Shown here: positions 17,121 to 26,710 of the stretch, in pieces
Numbering within the stretch: the stretch's first letter is position 1
Layout: every line of letters begins with the position of its first letter
Source: HXMU1420-13 sp024742815
Lineage (GTDB): Bacteria; Bacteroidota; Rhodothermia; Balneolales; Balneolaceae
Reading direction: 5' to 3'
NCBI GenBank assembly: GCA_024742815.1
Contig: JANSXX010000017.1
Coordinates: forward strand, 15,633-79,632
DNA: 64,000 bases
The notes under the pieces: model-generated
Seen by the model: the letters and a program-made list of their open reading frames with translations, nothing else
Told to the model about the DNA's origin: nothing
Database searches by the model: none
Position numbers and translations under genes: made by a program

Positions 17121-18200
17121 ATGAACAGAATACACAATTTTAGCGCAGGTCCGGCAATCCTGCCTTTGGAAGTACTTCAAAAAGCACAAGAAGAATTTGT
17201 CGATTACAAAGGAACAGGAACATCAATTATTGAAAAATCTCATCGAGGGGCAGATTATGTAGAAGTTGATGCAAAAGCGCGCGAACGTCTTGTTCAACTG
17301 CTCGGCCTGGGTGATGACTTCGAAGTGATGTTTCTTCAAGGAGGAGCAAGCACACAATTTCTTATGGCTCCGTACAATTTCTTGTCAGAAGGTGAAACCG
17401 CAGATTATATTAATACCGGAACCTGGAGTACTAAAGCCATTAAGGAAGCAAAACGATTTGGCAACGTAAATGAAGCATTCACAAGTGCCGATTCTAATTT
17501 CCATCGCGTGCCAACCGATGATGAACTTAGCTTAACTGATGATGCAAAGTTTGTTCATTTTACTTCAAACAATACCATTTTCGGCACACAATTCCCTCTT
17601 GAACCAGAATCTAATGGAGTGCCTTTAGTTTGTGATGCCTCGTCTGATTTTCTTTCTCGGCCTATTGATATTTCGAAATATGGAATCATTTATGCAGGCG
17701 CACAAAAGAATTTAGGTCCAGCCGGTGTTACTGTGGTGATCGTGAATAAGAAATTTCTCGCATCATCTAATAAAACGGACATCCCAACTATGATGAACTA
17801 TAACACCCATGCCGGAAAGATGTTCAATACTCCACCGGTGTTTGGTGTTTATATGGTAGGATTGGTGTTGGAATGGATTCAGGAAAAAGGTGGACTCGAA
17901 TATTTCAAAACCTTTAACGAAGAAAAAGCCGGTTTACTTTACAACGAAATTGATGCTGATGATTTCTACCGTGGAACCGCCGAAGAGAGATCACGCTCTA
18001 ATATGAATGTGTGTTTCAGACTTGGATCCGAAGAGTTAGAAGCAAAATTTCTCTCCGATGCCAATGCGCATCATTTGGATGCTTTAAAAGGTCACCGAAG
18101 TGTTGGTGGCATTCGTGCAAGTATTTACAATGCCTGCCCTAGGGAAAGCGTTGTTGCTTTGGTAGACTTTATGAAGGATTTCAGATCCAAAAACGGATAA
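17121..18200 (+). CDS. serC: phosphoserine aminotransferase
   Basis: The 359-residue PLP enzyme converts 3-phosphohydroxypyruvate to phosphoserine. It begins HNFSAGPAILPLEVL and has the PLP Lys in IIYAGAQKNLGPAGVTVVIV (about residue 195) and FLQGGASTQF for phosphate binding. RSVGGIRASIYNACP near the C-terminus is the conserved end block. It is also the serine-pathway partner of the adjacent DUF1015 gene. A terminator follows directly. Confidence 0.98.
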   Translation: MNRIHNFSAGPAILPLEVLQKAQEEFVDYKGTGTSIIEKSHRGADYVEVDAKARERLVQLLGLGDDFEVMFLQGGASTQFLMAPYNFLSEGETADYINTGTWSTKAIKEAKRFGNVNEAFTSADSNFHRVPTDDELSLTDDAKFVHFTSNNTIFGTQFPLEPESNGVPLVCDASSDFLSRPIDISKYGIIYAGAQKNLGPAGVTVVIVNKKFLASSNKTDIPTMMNYNTHAGKMFNTPPVFGVYMVGLVLEWIQEKGGLEYFKTFNEEKAGLLYNEIDADDFYRGTAEERSRSNMNVCFRLGSEELEAKFLSDANAHHLDALKGHRSVGGIRASIYNACPRESVVALVDFMKDFRSKNG

Positions 18201-18217
18201 CAAATTATTGTAATTGC

Positions 18218-18251
18218 AGGGTGAACCGAGAATTCACCCTACTTTTTTTTT
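18218..18251 (+). terminator. intrinsic terminator of serC
   Basis: AGGGTGAA (18218-18225) pairs with TTCACCCT (18233-18240), followed by a T-run to 18251 that reaches into the stop codon of the convergent rhomboid gene. Confidence 0.9.
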
Positions 18252-18843
18252 ATCCATAAAAACCAAACACGGTAAGAAAATGATCAATGGTGTTTGGCAC
18301 AAAAGCGAACATGTAGATTAGACCCCATGCTGCGCCACCTATATGCGCTTCGTGATTGATTTTACCTTCCTTTTTACTTGCCCAGATACTGTACGCAACG
18401 AAAAGTGCGCCAAAAATTATAGCGGGAATTCCGATCGGAATAAAAAACAGATATATCTTTTCGAAAGGAAAGATTACAATAAATGCAAATAACACTGCTT
18501 CAACAGCGCCGGATGCTCCAATAGTAGCATATTGTGGATTGTCTTTGTGTTTAATTAACGAAGGTACGGATGAGGCCAATAATCCTGTTACATACAGCGC
18601 TAAGAAATGTGCTTCTCCAATAGTACGTTCGAGCACAAGACCAAAAAAGAACAAGGTTATCATATTGAATGCGAGATGGGTAAATCCGGCGTGTAAAAAA
18701 CCTGAAGTAAAGAGTTCGTACCAAGTTTTTTGACGAACGGCACGGTACGGCATGAACATCCCGATCTCCATCATTCGTTGTGAATTAAATGCAGCTACTG
18801 ATACAACCACATTTATTGCAATAAGAGTAAGTGTTACACTCAT
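18250..18843 (-). CDS. rhomboid family intramembrane serine protease
   Basis: The 197-residue product has six hydrophobic segments. The catalytic dyad is S111 in TIGASGAVEAVLFA and H167 in INHEAHIGGAAWG. H56 and N60 in HAGFTHLAFN form the oxyanion-site motif, and WYELFTSGFL precedes them. Rhomboids cut substrate transmembrane helices within the membrane. It has the minimal six-helix core without an extra cytoplasmic domain. Substrates are unknown. Confidence 0.94.
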   Translation of the reverse strand: MSVTLTLIAINVVVSVAAFNSQRMMEIGMFMPYRAVRQKTWYELFTSGFLHAGFTHLAFNMITLFFFGLVLERTIGEAHFLALYVTGLLASSVPSLIKHKDNPQYATIGASGAVEAVLFAFIVIFPFEKIYLFFIPIGIPAIIFGALFVAYSIWASKKEGKINHEAHIGGAAWGLIYMFAFVPNTIDHFLTVFGFYG

Positions 18844-18868
18844 TCGAATCGTTTAAAAATTAGTAATA

Positions 18869-18903
18869 AAAAACCCTAACGATTCATCACCGTTAGGGTT
18901 CCA
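18869..18903 (-). terminator. intrinsic terminator of the S74-protein operon
   Basis: On the minus strand AACCCTAACG pairs with CGTTAGGGTT and is followed by TTTTTTATT. Confidence 0.9.
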
Positions 18904-18923
18904 ATCAATAAAGAAGAAAATAC

Positions 18924-21470
18924 TTATTTATCTGCTGACTTAGGAGTTATATCGGTTGATTCCGTACCTGAGATTAGCGTCATCAGTTGATTGATTTGCG
19001 CTTTCATCGTTTTGATGTCATCAGCCTGAGCACGTAACTCAGAATTTTCTGATTCAAGCACTTCGATTTTCGCATTCAGCTCTTTAACTGCTTCGATAAG
19101 TACTGCTACCATCTGCGAGTAATTCACAGATTTCATGCCCTCATCATCAGTGCGTACAAACTCAGGATAGATTTCCTCTACTTCCTGTGCGATAAGACCA
19201 ATCTGTGTGTCCTGAGATTTTGTCTCATCTTTCCATTTGTAGCTTACTCCTCTAAGTGCAAGAGCATTGTCCAAAGCGTTGGATATGCTTGCTACATTGG
19301 TTTTTAAGCGAAGATCTGAAGATTGGTTAACTGTTCCAGCAAAAGTAGCGTTACCGTCACCAGTGATGTTAACATTCAGGTTACCTCCTTGATACATTTC
19401 CAAAAGTGTGCCACCAGCAACGTTATGATTCAATTGAAATCCATCTGTAAATGGATTCAACCCTCCGGAAATACCGCCATTATTTATTTTTATCGCCTGA
19501 TCGTCGTTAGTATCGCCAACAATATTAAGATCACTTTGATTGATTTCAACAGCACCATTAAAAGTGGCAGCAATATCTGCGTTTACAATAAGTCCTCTGT
19601 TATCGGTACCGCCTTCCACAGTTAGATCCATACCTACGTTATTGTTATCTCCATTTATATAACCGAAAAATCCTCGGTTTAGCGTTGATGAGCCATTCAC
19701 AATAGCTTGGATTCCTGAGTTTTCTGCGGTTGAGGTTGTAAACACGCGAGCTTCGGCACCAATATTAATTCTTGAGCCCTGATCACCACCAATTTCGATA
19801 TCTACACCAGTGTTTCCATTTAGGTTTCCTTCAACATAAGTACTATAACCGATATTAAATGAGCCAAAATTTCCATCTTGCTCGGCCGGATCACCAATTG
19901 GAATGATTTCACCACTACCTGCACCATTTACAAAGGTTCTCGCTCCTTGGTTAAATTTACCTTGACTTGCTGCTCTACCAAATAACCCATACGAACTTCC
20001 TCCGGTTCTATCCGGAGTGTTAGACCAACCATATACGCCAATATGGGTTCCACTTCCTTCGCCAACAGCTTCGCCGTACGTTCCTACCTGAAAACTTTCG
20101 CTTCCGGATTGTGAAAATGCTTTCCCTTCAACACCCACATTAGTTCCAAAAGTACTTGCTTCACCGATTATAGCTGAGTTATTTACTGCGCCTTCATCAC
20201 CGGAAATACGCACGGTAAATGCGGTATCGAGTGCTGCATCAAGATCAATTTCAGTGATTAATCCACCGCCGCCTTCGCCGTTGATTGCGCCGTTAACGGT
20301 TAAATCACCATTGATCACTACTTCGCCATCGAGCCATGCAGCATAATTTTCTGCGCCATTAAATGCACTTCCATAAAGTGCCACATTTCTACCGGGGCCA
20401 CCGGCAAAGGCTTTTACACCCATATTTTCGATTTCTGTGGTTCCATCATCTACGTTACTTTCTGCAAAAACTCCGGCGTTATCCGTTCCTGCATTTCCAA
20501 AAACAACAGCAGAAACAGCATGGTTTCCAATGGTGTTACCATTCGCTTCTGCACGCACCCCTGTGTTATAGGAACCATTTTCCAAATCGCCACTTCCGGA
20601 ACCTGATGCAATACCTACCACACCTGTATTGTATTGTACTCCGAAATTTTGAACATCTCTGGCATCTGCAATAATACCTACATTTCTTAAACGGCTGAAT
20701 CTACCCGAAAACCACCCACCATAGTTTTCTTGGGTACTTTCCCATATGGATTGTCCGCGCACCCCAACGTTCCATGCATTAGCTGCTCGGGCCTCGCCGC
20801 GAAGTCCGTAGTGTAGACCTGTTCCTTCCCCAAGCGCTACACCGCGCACACCATATTGAAAGGTTTCATTTCCTTCTAACGACTCGCCAATACCATCAAC
20901 CCCAATATTAAAACCCGTTGTATTTGCATAACCAATAATTGCAGGGTTAATCAGGCCTCCTTCATCACCAATAGCTATTACAGTAAAAGCAGTATCGCCG
21001 GTTGAAACGTCAATTTCATACTCTGTGATAGCAGATGCACCCGTTCCGTTTACAACATCTTGTGCGAGCAAAGCATATGGAACCGACAATAATTTTGTTT
21101 TGCCCAAGCTTACAAAGTTACCGGTATTGGTAAGATCGACAGCAAGGCCAACAAAGAAGTTATCTGAACCCCAATTAACACTTGAAAATGTGTTGCCTTC
21201 TGATGCAGTGCCCTGCCCGATAGTGAGCTGAAATAAACCCACAGCATTTGTATTAACGGTATGTGTTTCGGTGTAAACCACATCGCCTTCTTCGGTGCCT
21301 TTCACGATTTCGATTTGGACACTTATTTCCTGATCGGCTAGTGGTAAACCATCGGTACCGGCAGCTACGGCTTGGAAATTAAAGCCTTGTGGCACCTGTT
21401 GCGCGAGCGCCTCCATCCCAAAAAGGGTAAGCGCGATGAGCATAAATAGTAGTGTGTTTAATTTTTTCAT
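18924..21470 (-). CDS. secreted S74 (endosialidase-chaperone) repeat protein
   Basis: The 848-residue product has a signal peptide (ALTLFGMEALAQ, cut near residue 23) and a conserved N-terminal domain (VPQGFNFQAVAAGTDGLPL). A long middle contains repeated Gly/Asn-rich units such as NVGVRGQ and NIGAEAR with VALYGSAFNGAENYAAWLDG, probably a beta-helix. At the C-terminus SSDLRLKTNVASI, SYKWKDETKSQDTQIGLIAQ and an alpha-helical tail form the S74 intramolecular chaperone, which in phage tailspikes trimerises the fold and then cuts itself off between Ser and Asp of the SDxRLK motif. The next gene upstream starts 10 bp away in the same unit. No phage genes surround it. Confidence 0.9.
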   Translation of the reverse strand: MKKLNTLLFMLIALTLFGMEALAQQVPQGFNFQAVAAGTDGLPLADQEISVQIEIVKGTEEGDVVYTETHTVNTNAVGLFQLTIGQGTASEGNTFSSVNWGSDNFFVGLAVDLTNTGNFVSLGKTKLLSVPYALLAQDVVNGTGASAITEYEIDVSTGDTAFTVIAIGDEGGLINPAIIGYANTTGFNIGVDGIGESLEGNETFQYGVRGVALGEGTGLHYGLRGEARAANAWNVGVRGQSIWESTQENYGGWFSGRFSRLRNVGIIADARDVQNFGVQYNTGVVGIASGSGSGDLENGSYNTGVRAEANGNTIGNHAVSAVVFGNAGTDNAGVFAESNVDDGTTEIENMGVKAFAGGPGRNVALYGSAFNGAENYAAWLDGEVVINGDLTVNGAINGEGGGGLITEIDLDAALDTAFTVRISGDEGAVNNSAIIGEASTFGTNVGVEGKAFSQSGSESFQVGTYGEAVGEGSGTHIGVYGWSNTPDRTGGSSYGLFGRAASQGKFNQGARTFVNGAGSGEIIPIGDPAEQDGNFGSFNIGYSTYVEGNLNGNTGVDIEIGGDQGSRINIGAEARVFTTSTAENSGIQAIVNGSSTLNRGFFGYINGDNNNVGMDLTVEGGTDNRGLIVNADIAATFNGAVEINQSDLNIVGDTNDDQAIKINNGGISGGLNPFTDGFQLNHNVAGGTLLEMYQGGNLNVNITGDGNATFAGTVNQSSDLRLKTNVASISNALDNALALRGVSYKWKDETKSQDTQIGLIAQEVEEIYPEFVRTDDEGMKSVNYSQMVAVLIEAVKELNAKIEVLESENSELRAQADDIKTMKAQINQLMTLISGTESTDITPKSADK

Positions 21471-21480
21471 AATTCCCGAG

Positions 21481-21999
21481 TTATTTTATCAATAGCATTT
21501 TTTTGGTTTCGATAACATTTCCATCTGCAACTAAACGATAGAAGTACATTCCACTTGAATACGACGATGCATTGAAACGCACCGTGTGGAAGCCGGCCGA
21601 TTGTTGCTGATCTACTAAAACGGCTACTCGCATTCCAATTGAATTGTATACTTCGATGCGCAGATCTGCATTCTTCGGAAGCATGTACTCAATATTTGTG
21701 GAAGGGTTGAATGGATTTGGATAATTCTGACTAATCCCAAATGTAGCGGGAATGTCGCTGTTTACTACTTCATCGGAGGTGATAAGTCCCGAGCTGATCA
21801 AGCTAAAGCCTGAGGAAAGGGAAAGATCATCGGATGAGAAGGCTCCCGATACTGCTTCGCCACTTGTAAATGTGAGAGAAATTTCGCCGTTTGACAACTG
21901 ACCTCCGGCAAAATTTATCGATACTTGCTGTGCAAAGGCAGTGACCGAAAGCATACAAATAAAAACAAAAGCTGGAATAAGCTTTTTAAACGTATGCAT
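21481..21999 (-). CDS. small secreted protein with T9SS sorting domain
   Basis: The 172-residue product has a signal peptide (ICMLSVTAFAQQ), about 65 residues of Gly/Ser-rich beta sequence (FAGGQLSNGEISLTFTSGEA) and a C-terminal type A sorting domain (SQNYPNPFNPSTNIEYMLP, then AGFHTVRFNASSYSSGMYFY, ending MLLIK). It is the first gene of the two-gene unit with the S74 protein, so the two are likely presented on or released from the cell surface together. The mature passenger part is very small for T9SS cargo. Confidence 0.9.
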   Translation of the reverse strand: MHTFKKLIPAFVFICMLSVTAFAQQVSINFAGGQLSNGEISLTFTSGEAVSGAFSSDDLSLSSGFSLISSGLITSDEVVNSDIPATFGISQNYPNPFNPSTNIEYMLPKNADLRIEVYNSIGMRVAVLVDQQQSAGFHTVRFNASSYSSGMYFYRLVADGNVIETKKMLLIK

Positions 22000-22163
22000 A
22001 GTTCGATGATTAATTATTAAAGATTGGCATAATTATCGAATCGGCAGACATTAGTCAATATCTTCATCAAATAAATTATAAAACCACATGATCATGCGAT
22101 AATTACTTGCACCCCTTGAAAATATGAAGCATTTTCTGCATGGAGTTATAAACTAGTATTTAG

Positions 22164-24059
22164 GTGACAGTTATTAGCGGGCAATGGAAGGAGCTTGTCG
22201 GCATCATTTTATTTTCGCTTACAGCGACAGTAATAGGTTATGCCCAATCAGTTCCTAAGCTTCCAAAAGAAGCATTTATAGAACAGCAAATTTCGGAGTA
22301 CGAAAATACTTCCGATTTGGCGCAAAAGTACGAACGAGCGCGGCAACTTTACCGGTATTTTAGATTTGAAGATCTCGAACTCGCAAAAGAGTATATAGAG
22401 CTTAGCTTAGAGCATGCACGTGCACTCGAAGATCCGGTTCGTATCATTTACGCTTACACCGAATTAGGATCTGCCTTTTCGGAACTAGGTGATTACGAGG
22501 CCGCATTTCAGGAATACTCGGCTGCATTTACCATGGGTTCCGTTTCTAACATCACAAGCGAGATATTTCACACTAACTATCATCTGGGGAAAACTTATTT
22601 CGATATTCAGTTACCAGCACTCTCTGAACCGCTCCTTCTTTCAGCTCTTGATAACTATATTGATGAAAGAAATCGGTGGATACCTAAATATGATCTCGCC
22701 GTTCTGTATGCAACAATTGGAGATTCTGCACGAGCTAAAAAACTATTCGAGGAGCTTGAATCCAGCATTTACACTTTCGAAAAAGAAGATGAAATAAGCG
22801 ATATGCAGCAAACTATTCTGCTGGCAGAACTTATGATAGAAATGGGTGGGTTTAGTAAAGCTGAAAACCTCATGAATGCGCGTCAACCAACATTTCAACA
22901 ATTGGATTTATGCTTTTTTAATGGATTACTAAGCCTAAACCGAAGCAGAATTGCGATGCATAATAATGACTCGCAATTAGCCCTTGAACTTGCCCTTAGT
23001 GCCTATGCAGATTTCAATGCTCATAAAGATGAATCTTACATTCGTAAAATTTTACTACATCTCTCAGAAGTTTACGCCGATTTAAATGATTTTGAACATT
23101 CCTATGCTTACATGAGCGAATATCATCAACATTTAGAACTAGCACGATTACAACAGTCTTCGGCAACCGGGGCTCGCCTACTTAGCGAATCTAAAGCAAT
23201 TGCCGAGGCGGAACTAGAATTACAGCGATTAAATGAAGTGCTACAGATGCGTAACATATACAACACCGCATTACTAGTTCTGCTGATTGCCGTAATTGTG
23301 TTACTTGTATTTTGGTTCAGAGTGTATCAAAAAAGAAAAGAAGTAACGAAACAGCTAGAGGATTTAAATACCGATAAAAACCACTTTATAGGAGTCGTTT
23401 CTCACGATTTGAGAAGTCCTTTGAACTCGGTGATGGTGTTATCAGAATTTATGAAGGATGATCCTGAAATGGTGGATGCAGATACCGCCCGAGAGTATGG
23501 ATCAATCATTTACAATTCTACCCTGCAGATGCAGCACTTGCTCAACAATATGCTGGATGTAAATAAGATAGAATCTCAATCGGCAAAAATATCAATTAAA
23601 GAACTTTCAATCGAACCTATACTAAAATCGGCCTACACAACGCTTTCTGTACTCGGCAAGGAAAAGGATATAAATACCACTTTAGAAATCGATGGTTCTT
23701 TACCTAACATTATGGGCGATGAGAATGCTATCTATCGAATTCTTGAGAATTTGGTAAACAATGCCTTTAAATTTTCATCGAAGGAGAGTTGCGTCAAAAT
23801 TACCGCCCGCGAAGTAGGCACTCAAGTTGAAATTGCTGTTGCGGATCAAGGTCCGGGGCTTACTGAGCTGGATAAAACCAAGCTTTTTAAAAAATTCGAA
23901 AAGCTTTCTGCCAGCCCTACTGCAAATGAGAAATCAACCGGTTTGGGGCTATATATCGTCAAAAATCTGGTGCAACAAATGCAGGGAACCATTTTGGTTG
24001 AAAGCGAACAAGGAAAAGGAACCACCTTTAAAGTATTACTTAATAAAGCTCAATTTTAA
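22164..24059 (+). CDS. TPR-containing sensor histidine kinase
   Basis: The 631-residue kinase begins at GTG 22164 with a hydrophobic N-terminus (GIILFSLTATVIGYAQS) that is probably a signal sequence. About 60-340 are tetratricopeptide-like helices, then a coiled coil and one membrane helix (LLVLLIAVIVLLVFWF, about 370-387). HisKA carries H414 in VVSHDLRSPLNSV. HATPase_c has N-box NLVNNAFKF, DQGPGL and TGLGLYIVKNL. No response regulator is linked. It reads away from the T9SS/S74 operon from a 164-bp shared spacer, so control of that operon is possible but unproven. Confidence 0.93.
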   Translation: MTVISGQWKELVGIILFSLTATVIGYAQSVPKLPKEAFIEQQISEYENTSDLAQKYERARQLYRYFRFEDLELAKEYIELSLEHARALEDPVRIIYAYTELGSAFSELGDYEAAFQEYSAAFTMGSVSNITSEIFHTNYHLGKTYFDIQLPALSEPLLLSALDNYIDERNRWIPKYDLAVLYATIGDSARAKKLFEELESSIYTFEKEDEISDMQQTILLAELMIEMGGFSKAENLMNARQPTFQQLDLCFFNGLLSLNRSRIAMHNNDSQLALELALSAYADFNAHKDESYIRKILLHLSEVYADLNDFEHSYAYMSEYHQHLELARLQQSSATGARLLSESKAIAEAELELQRLNEVLQMRNIYNTALLVLLIAVIVLLVFWFRVYQKRKEVTKQLEDLNTDKNHFIGVVSHDLRSPLNSVMVLSEFMKDDPEMVDADTAREYGSIIYNSTLQMQHLLNNMLDVNKIESQSAKISIKELSIEPILKSAYTTLSVLGKEKDINTTLEIDGSLPNIMGDENAIYRILENLVNNAFKFSSKESCVKITAREVGTQVEIAVADQGPGLTELDKTKLFKKFEKLSASPTANEKSTGLGLYIVKNLVQQMQGTILVESEQGKGTTFKVLLNKAQF

Positions 24060-24076
24060 GTTTATTTAGACCTTGG

Positions 24077-24084
24077 TATATTTG
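24077..24084 (+). promoter_or_regulatory. possible Bacteroidota-type -7 element upstream of rlpA
   Basis: TATATTTG fits the TAnnTTTG -7 consensus, 25 bp before the ATG. No good -33 TTG is seen, so this is weak. Confidence 0.3.
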
Positions 24085-24108
24085 GCGAACCTCTCTTAAC
24101 AATCGTAT

Positions 24109-24774
24109 ATGTCGTCTACAAAAAGTTTATTTCTACTGCTATCGGTATACCTAATTACAACTGCCTGTGGTGTAGTTCCTAAAACCAAAGGTATGGAAGC
24201 CGGTGCAAAAGGATCTTCCAACGCCATAGAAACCGGCGTTGCCAGTTGGTATGGGCCTAATTTTCATGGGAAGTTAACAGCTAATGGTGAAGTGTACGAC
24301 ATGGATGGGATGACTGCTGCACATCGCACCCTTCCATTCAATTCTGAGGTAGTGGTAGAAAACCTAGATAATGGCAAAACAACCCGAGTACGTATCAACG
24401 ACAGAGGACCTTTTGCTAAGAATCGAATTATTGATTTATCGCGTGCTGCTGCTACCGAAATAGATATGATTGGACCGGGAACCGCTCGTGTTCGGCTTTA
24501 CTTAGTGGTAGGTGATTTAGAAAACTCTCGGGTTACAGATTTAAAAGTGGCAAATTTCACTATTCAATTAGGCTCGTTCTCTGAAGAAAGTCTTGCTCTG
24601 CAAGAATCAGATAAGATTGAAGGCAGCCGCGTAGAGCCGGTTACTGTTAATGGAACATTAGTTTATCGAGTATATTATGGACTTTACCAAGATACCGCTG
24701 CGGCACAAAGTGATCTTGAAGCTCTACAACTCGATGGCTTCGATGGCTTTGTGAAACAGATCGAAAACGATTAA
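24109..24774 (+). CDS. rlpA: RlpA-family septal ring lipoprotein with SPOR domain
   Basis: The 221-residue product is a lipoprotein with lipobox ITTAC (Cys20). The double-psi beta-barrel domain has ASWYGPNFHGKLTANGE, MTAAHRTLPFNSEV and VRINDRGPFAKNRIIDLS (about 45-125), where the D-R-G-P-F stretch carries the catalytic Asp. A C-terminal SPOR domain (about 150-221, FTIQLGSFSEESL) binds denuded glycan at the septum. The family includes lytic transglycosylases acting on peptide-free peptidoglycan. Confidence 0.93.
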   Translation: MSSTKSLFLLLSVYLITTACGVVPKTKGMEAGAKGSSNAIETGVASWYGPNFHGKLTANGEVYDMDGMTAAHRTLPFNSEVVVENLDNGKTTRVRINDRGPFAKNRIIDLSRAAATEIDMIGPGTARVRLYLVVGDLENSRVTDLKVANFTIQLGSFSEESLALQESDKIEGSRVEPVTVNGTLVYRVYYGLYQDTAAAQSDLEALQLDGFDGFVKQIEND

Positions 24775-24841
24775 TTATTTTTTGCGGGATTGATAGCTGA
24801 ATGATTTGGGTTATGGGGACTCAATCAGAACAAACAGCTAC

Positions 24842-26320
24842 ATGAAAAAGAATATTATTGTTATTGGAAGCGGATTTGGCGGATTAGGCGCCGCTTCCCG
24901 ATTACTAAGCGCCGGGCATAACGTTACCATTCTAGAAAAGAGAGACAAACTAGGCGGACGAGCCTATGTGTACGAAAAAAATGGGTTCAAATTTGATGGT
25001 GGCCCTACTGTAATTACAGCCCCATTTATGTTCGACGACATCTTCGAAGCTGCAGGTAAGAAACGATCCGATTATGTAGAGTTTGTTCCTTGCAACCCTT
25101 TTTACCGCATTTTCGACGATAAGGGAGAAGCTTTCGATTATAACAACGATCATGAGTTTACACTAAAAGAAATCGAGAAGCGTAACCCATCCGATAAAGA
25201 AGGCTACGAAAAGTTCTTAGGTACAACCAAGGCAATTTTTGATAAAGGTTTTACAGAATTAGCCGATCAGCCTTTTCTGAAATTCACCGATATGCTTAAA
25301 GTAGCTCCGGATTTGATCAAGCTTCAGTCCTATAAGAATGTATATAAGTATGTAGCGCAGTTCATTAAAGACGATTTTCTTCGGATGTGTTTTTCCTTCC
25401 ATCCGCTGTTAGTAGGTGGTAATCCTTTTGATACCACCTCCATTTACGCCATGATTCACTATCTGGAGCGCGAATGGGGCGTGCATTACGCGATGGGTGG
25501 TACCGGTGCTATTGTAAATGCCTTTGAAAAGTTAATCACCGAGCAAGGGGGAAAAATACATCTTGAAACAGAAGTGGAAGAAATCCTTGTGAAAAACGGC
25601 AAAGCAAATGGCGTTCGTTTAAAAAATGGGGAGCAACTAGATGCTGATGTTGTAGTTTCTAATGCTGATGTAGCCTTTACCTACAAAAACATGATCAATC
25701 CGGTACATCGGAAAAAATACACCGATCGCAAAATTGAGCGTACCAAATACAGTATGTCGCTTTTTGTGATCTATTTTGGTACCAAGAAACGATATCTCGA
25801 TTCCGGACTTGCTCATCATAACATCATTTTAGGTCCTAGATACAAAGCTTTATTAGATGACATTTTCCACAAGAAACACGTAGCTGATGATTTCTCATTA
25901 TATCTACATATGCCAACTATCACCGATAGTAGTATAGCGCCGGAAGGGCATGAAGGATTTTACGTGCTATCGCCGGTTCCACATTTAGACAGCGGCACCG
26001 ACTGGAACGAGTTCGCGCCGATTTACAAAGATCGAATCATGGATTTCCTCGAAGAAAATTACCTTCCCGATCTTAAAGAAAACCTAGTGGCAGAGCACTA
26101 TATCGATCCACTACATTTTCAGGATACTTTAAATAGTTATAAAGGATCAGCATTTTCTGTGGAACCTATTCTTACACAGTCTGCATGGTTCCGGCCACAT
26201 AATAAATCGGAAGATGTAGATGGTCTTTATTTTGTGGGAGCTGGAACGCATCCGGGAGCTGGATTACCCGGTGTGTTATCAAGTAGCATTATTGCGCAGG
26301 ATCTTATCGGACCAGCTTAG
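24842..26320 (+). CDS. crtI: phytoene desaturase-like (CrtI-type) flavoprotein
   Basis: The product is 492 residues from the ATG at 24842; a start at 24806 would add a 12-residue stretch ahead of the FAD motif. The N-terminal Rossmann dinucleotide motif is IIVIGSGFGGLGAASRL, followed by KFDGGPTVI, and FVGAGTHPGAGLPGVLSSS is the C-terminal FAD-binding block of carotenoid desaturases. It would desaturate phytoene or a related carotenoid. No crtB, crtY or crtE is in the window, so the exact substrate is open and the enzyme could instead be a related isomerase/desaturase. Confidence 0.88.
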   Translation: MKKNIIVIGSGFGGLGAASRLLSAGHNVTILEKRDKLGGRAYVYEKNGFKFDGGPTVITAPFMFDDIFEAAGKKRSDYVEFVPCNPFYRIFDDKGEAFDYNNDHEFTLKEIEKRNPSDKEGYEKFLGTTKAIFDKGFTELADQPFLKFTDMLKVAPDLIKLQSYKNVYKYVAQFIKDDFLRMCFSFHPLLVGGNPFDTTSIYAMIHYLEREWGVHYAMGGTGAIVNAFEKLITEQGGKIHLETEVEEILVKNGKANGVRLKNGEQLDADVVVSNADVAFTYKNMINPVHRKKYTDRKIERTKYSMSLFVIYFGTKKRYLDSGLAHHNIILGPRYKALLDDIFHKKHVADDFSLYLHMPTITDSSIAPEGHEGFYVLSPVPHLDSGTDWNEFAPIYKDRIMDFLEENYLPDLKENLVAEHYIDPLHFQDTLNSYKGSAFSVEPILTQSAWFRPHNKSEDVDGLYFVGAGTHPGAGLPGVLSSSIIAQDLIGPA

Positions 26321-26340
26321 CAAGATTTCCCATCAAACTA

Positions 26341-26370
26341 AGGTTCAGAAGTTTTTCTGAACCTTTTTTT
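26341..26370 (+). terminator. intrinsic terminator of the crtI-like gene
   Basis: AGGTTCAGAA (26341-26350) pairs with TTCTGAACCT (26355-26364), followed by a T-run to 26370. Confidence 0.92.
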
Positions 26371-26608
26371 ATTTTATGGGCGATTTAACTCTTTGGTATT
26401 CGTGATCTTCATAGAAGGATTCTTCGAAAGTTTCTAGTGAAGACTCGCCAGCAGTTAACACCCTCCACACCATATAGATAATTAGGAAAGGACTCAGAGA
26501 AAACATTCCAATTATCAGTCTCACAGGCACACTTGGAATGGATGCTAACACAACATATACGATCAAGAATAATGTTGTTCCTAGTACAATATTTTTGATG
26601 GGATCCAT
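26369..26608 (-). CDS. small two-helix membrane protein
   Basis: The 79-residue product has two hydrophobic segments (TTLFLIVYVVLASI and LIIGMFSLSPFLIIYMVW) and an acidic soluble tail (ETFEESFYEDHEYQRVKSPIK). It is taken as real because of its clean membrane topology and charged tail; the overlapping frame at 26409-26627 has no such order. Function is unknown. The 15-base palindrome AGAAATTGAATTTCT lies at 26610-26624, directly upstream of the start. Confidence 0.6.
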   Translation of the reverse strand: MDPIKNIVLGTTLFLIVYVVLASIPSVPVRLIIGMFSLSPFLIIYMVWRVLTAGESSLETFEESFYEDHEYQRVKSPIK

Positions 26609-26710
26609 AAGAAATTGAATTTCTCACAACACAATCCTTTACAAAAAACCGTTCCTTTAACGGAATGAAAAATGGGGTTTAGGTACTTCTAAGAGGTAAA
26701 TAATTTCCTC

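Noticed and set aside
20363..20674. Open frames inside the S74 gene and similar long antisense frames elsewhere (for example 30437-30892, 33628-33978)
   Set aside because: They follow from repeated codons of the real genes and lack recognisable domains or ribosome binding sites.
18924..21470. A prophage remnant, because of the S74 tailspike-type chaperone
   Set aside because: No phage structural, lysis or integrase genes are near, and the protein has a Sec signal and a T9SS-tagged partner.
26409..26627. A 72-residue frame overlapping the small membrane protein
   Set aside because: It lacks order and has a stray Cys/Ser pattern, whereas the other frame has two clean membrane segments.
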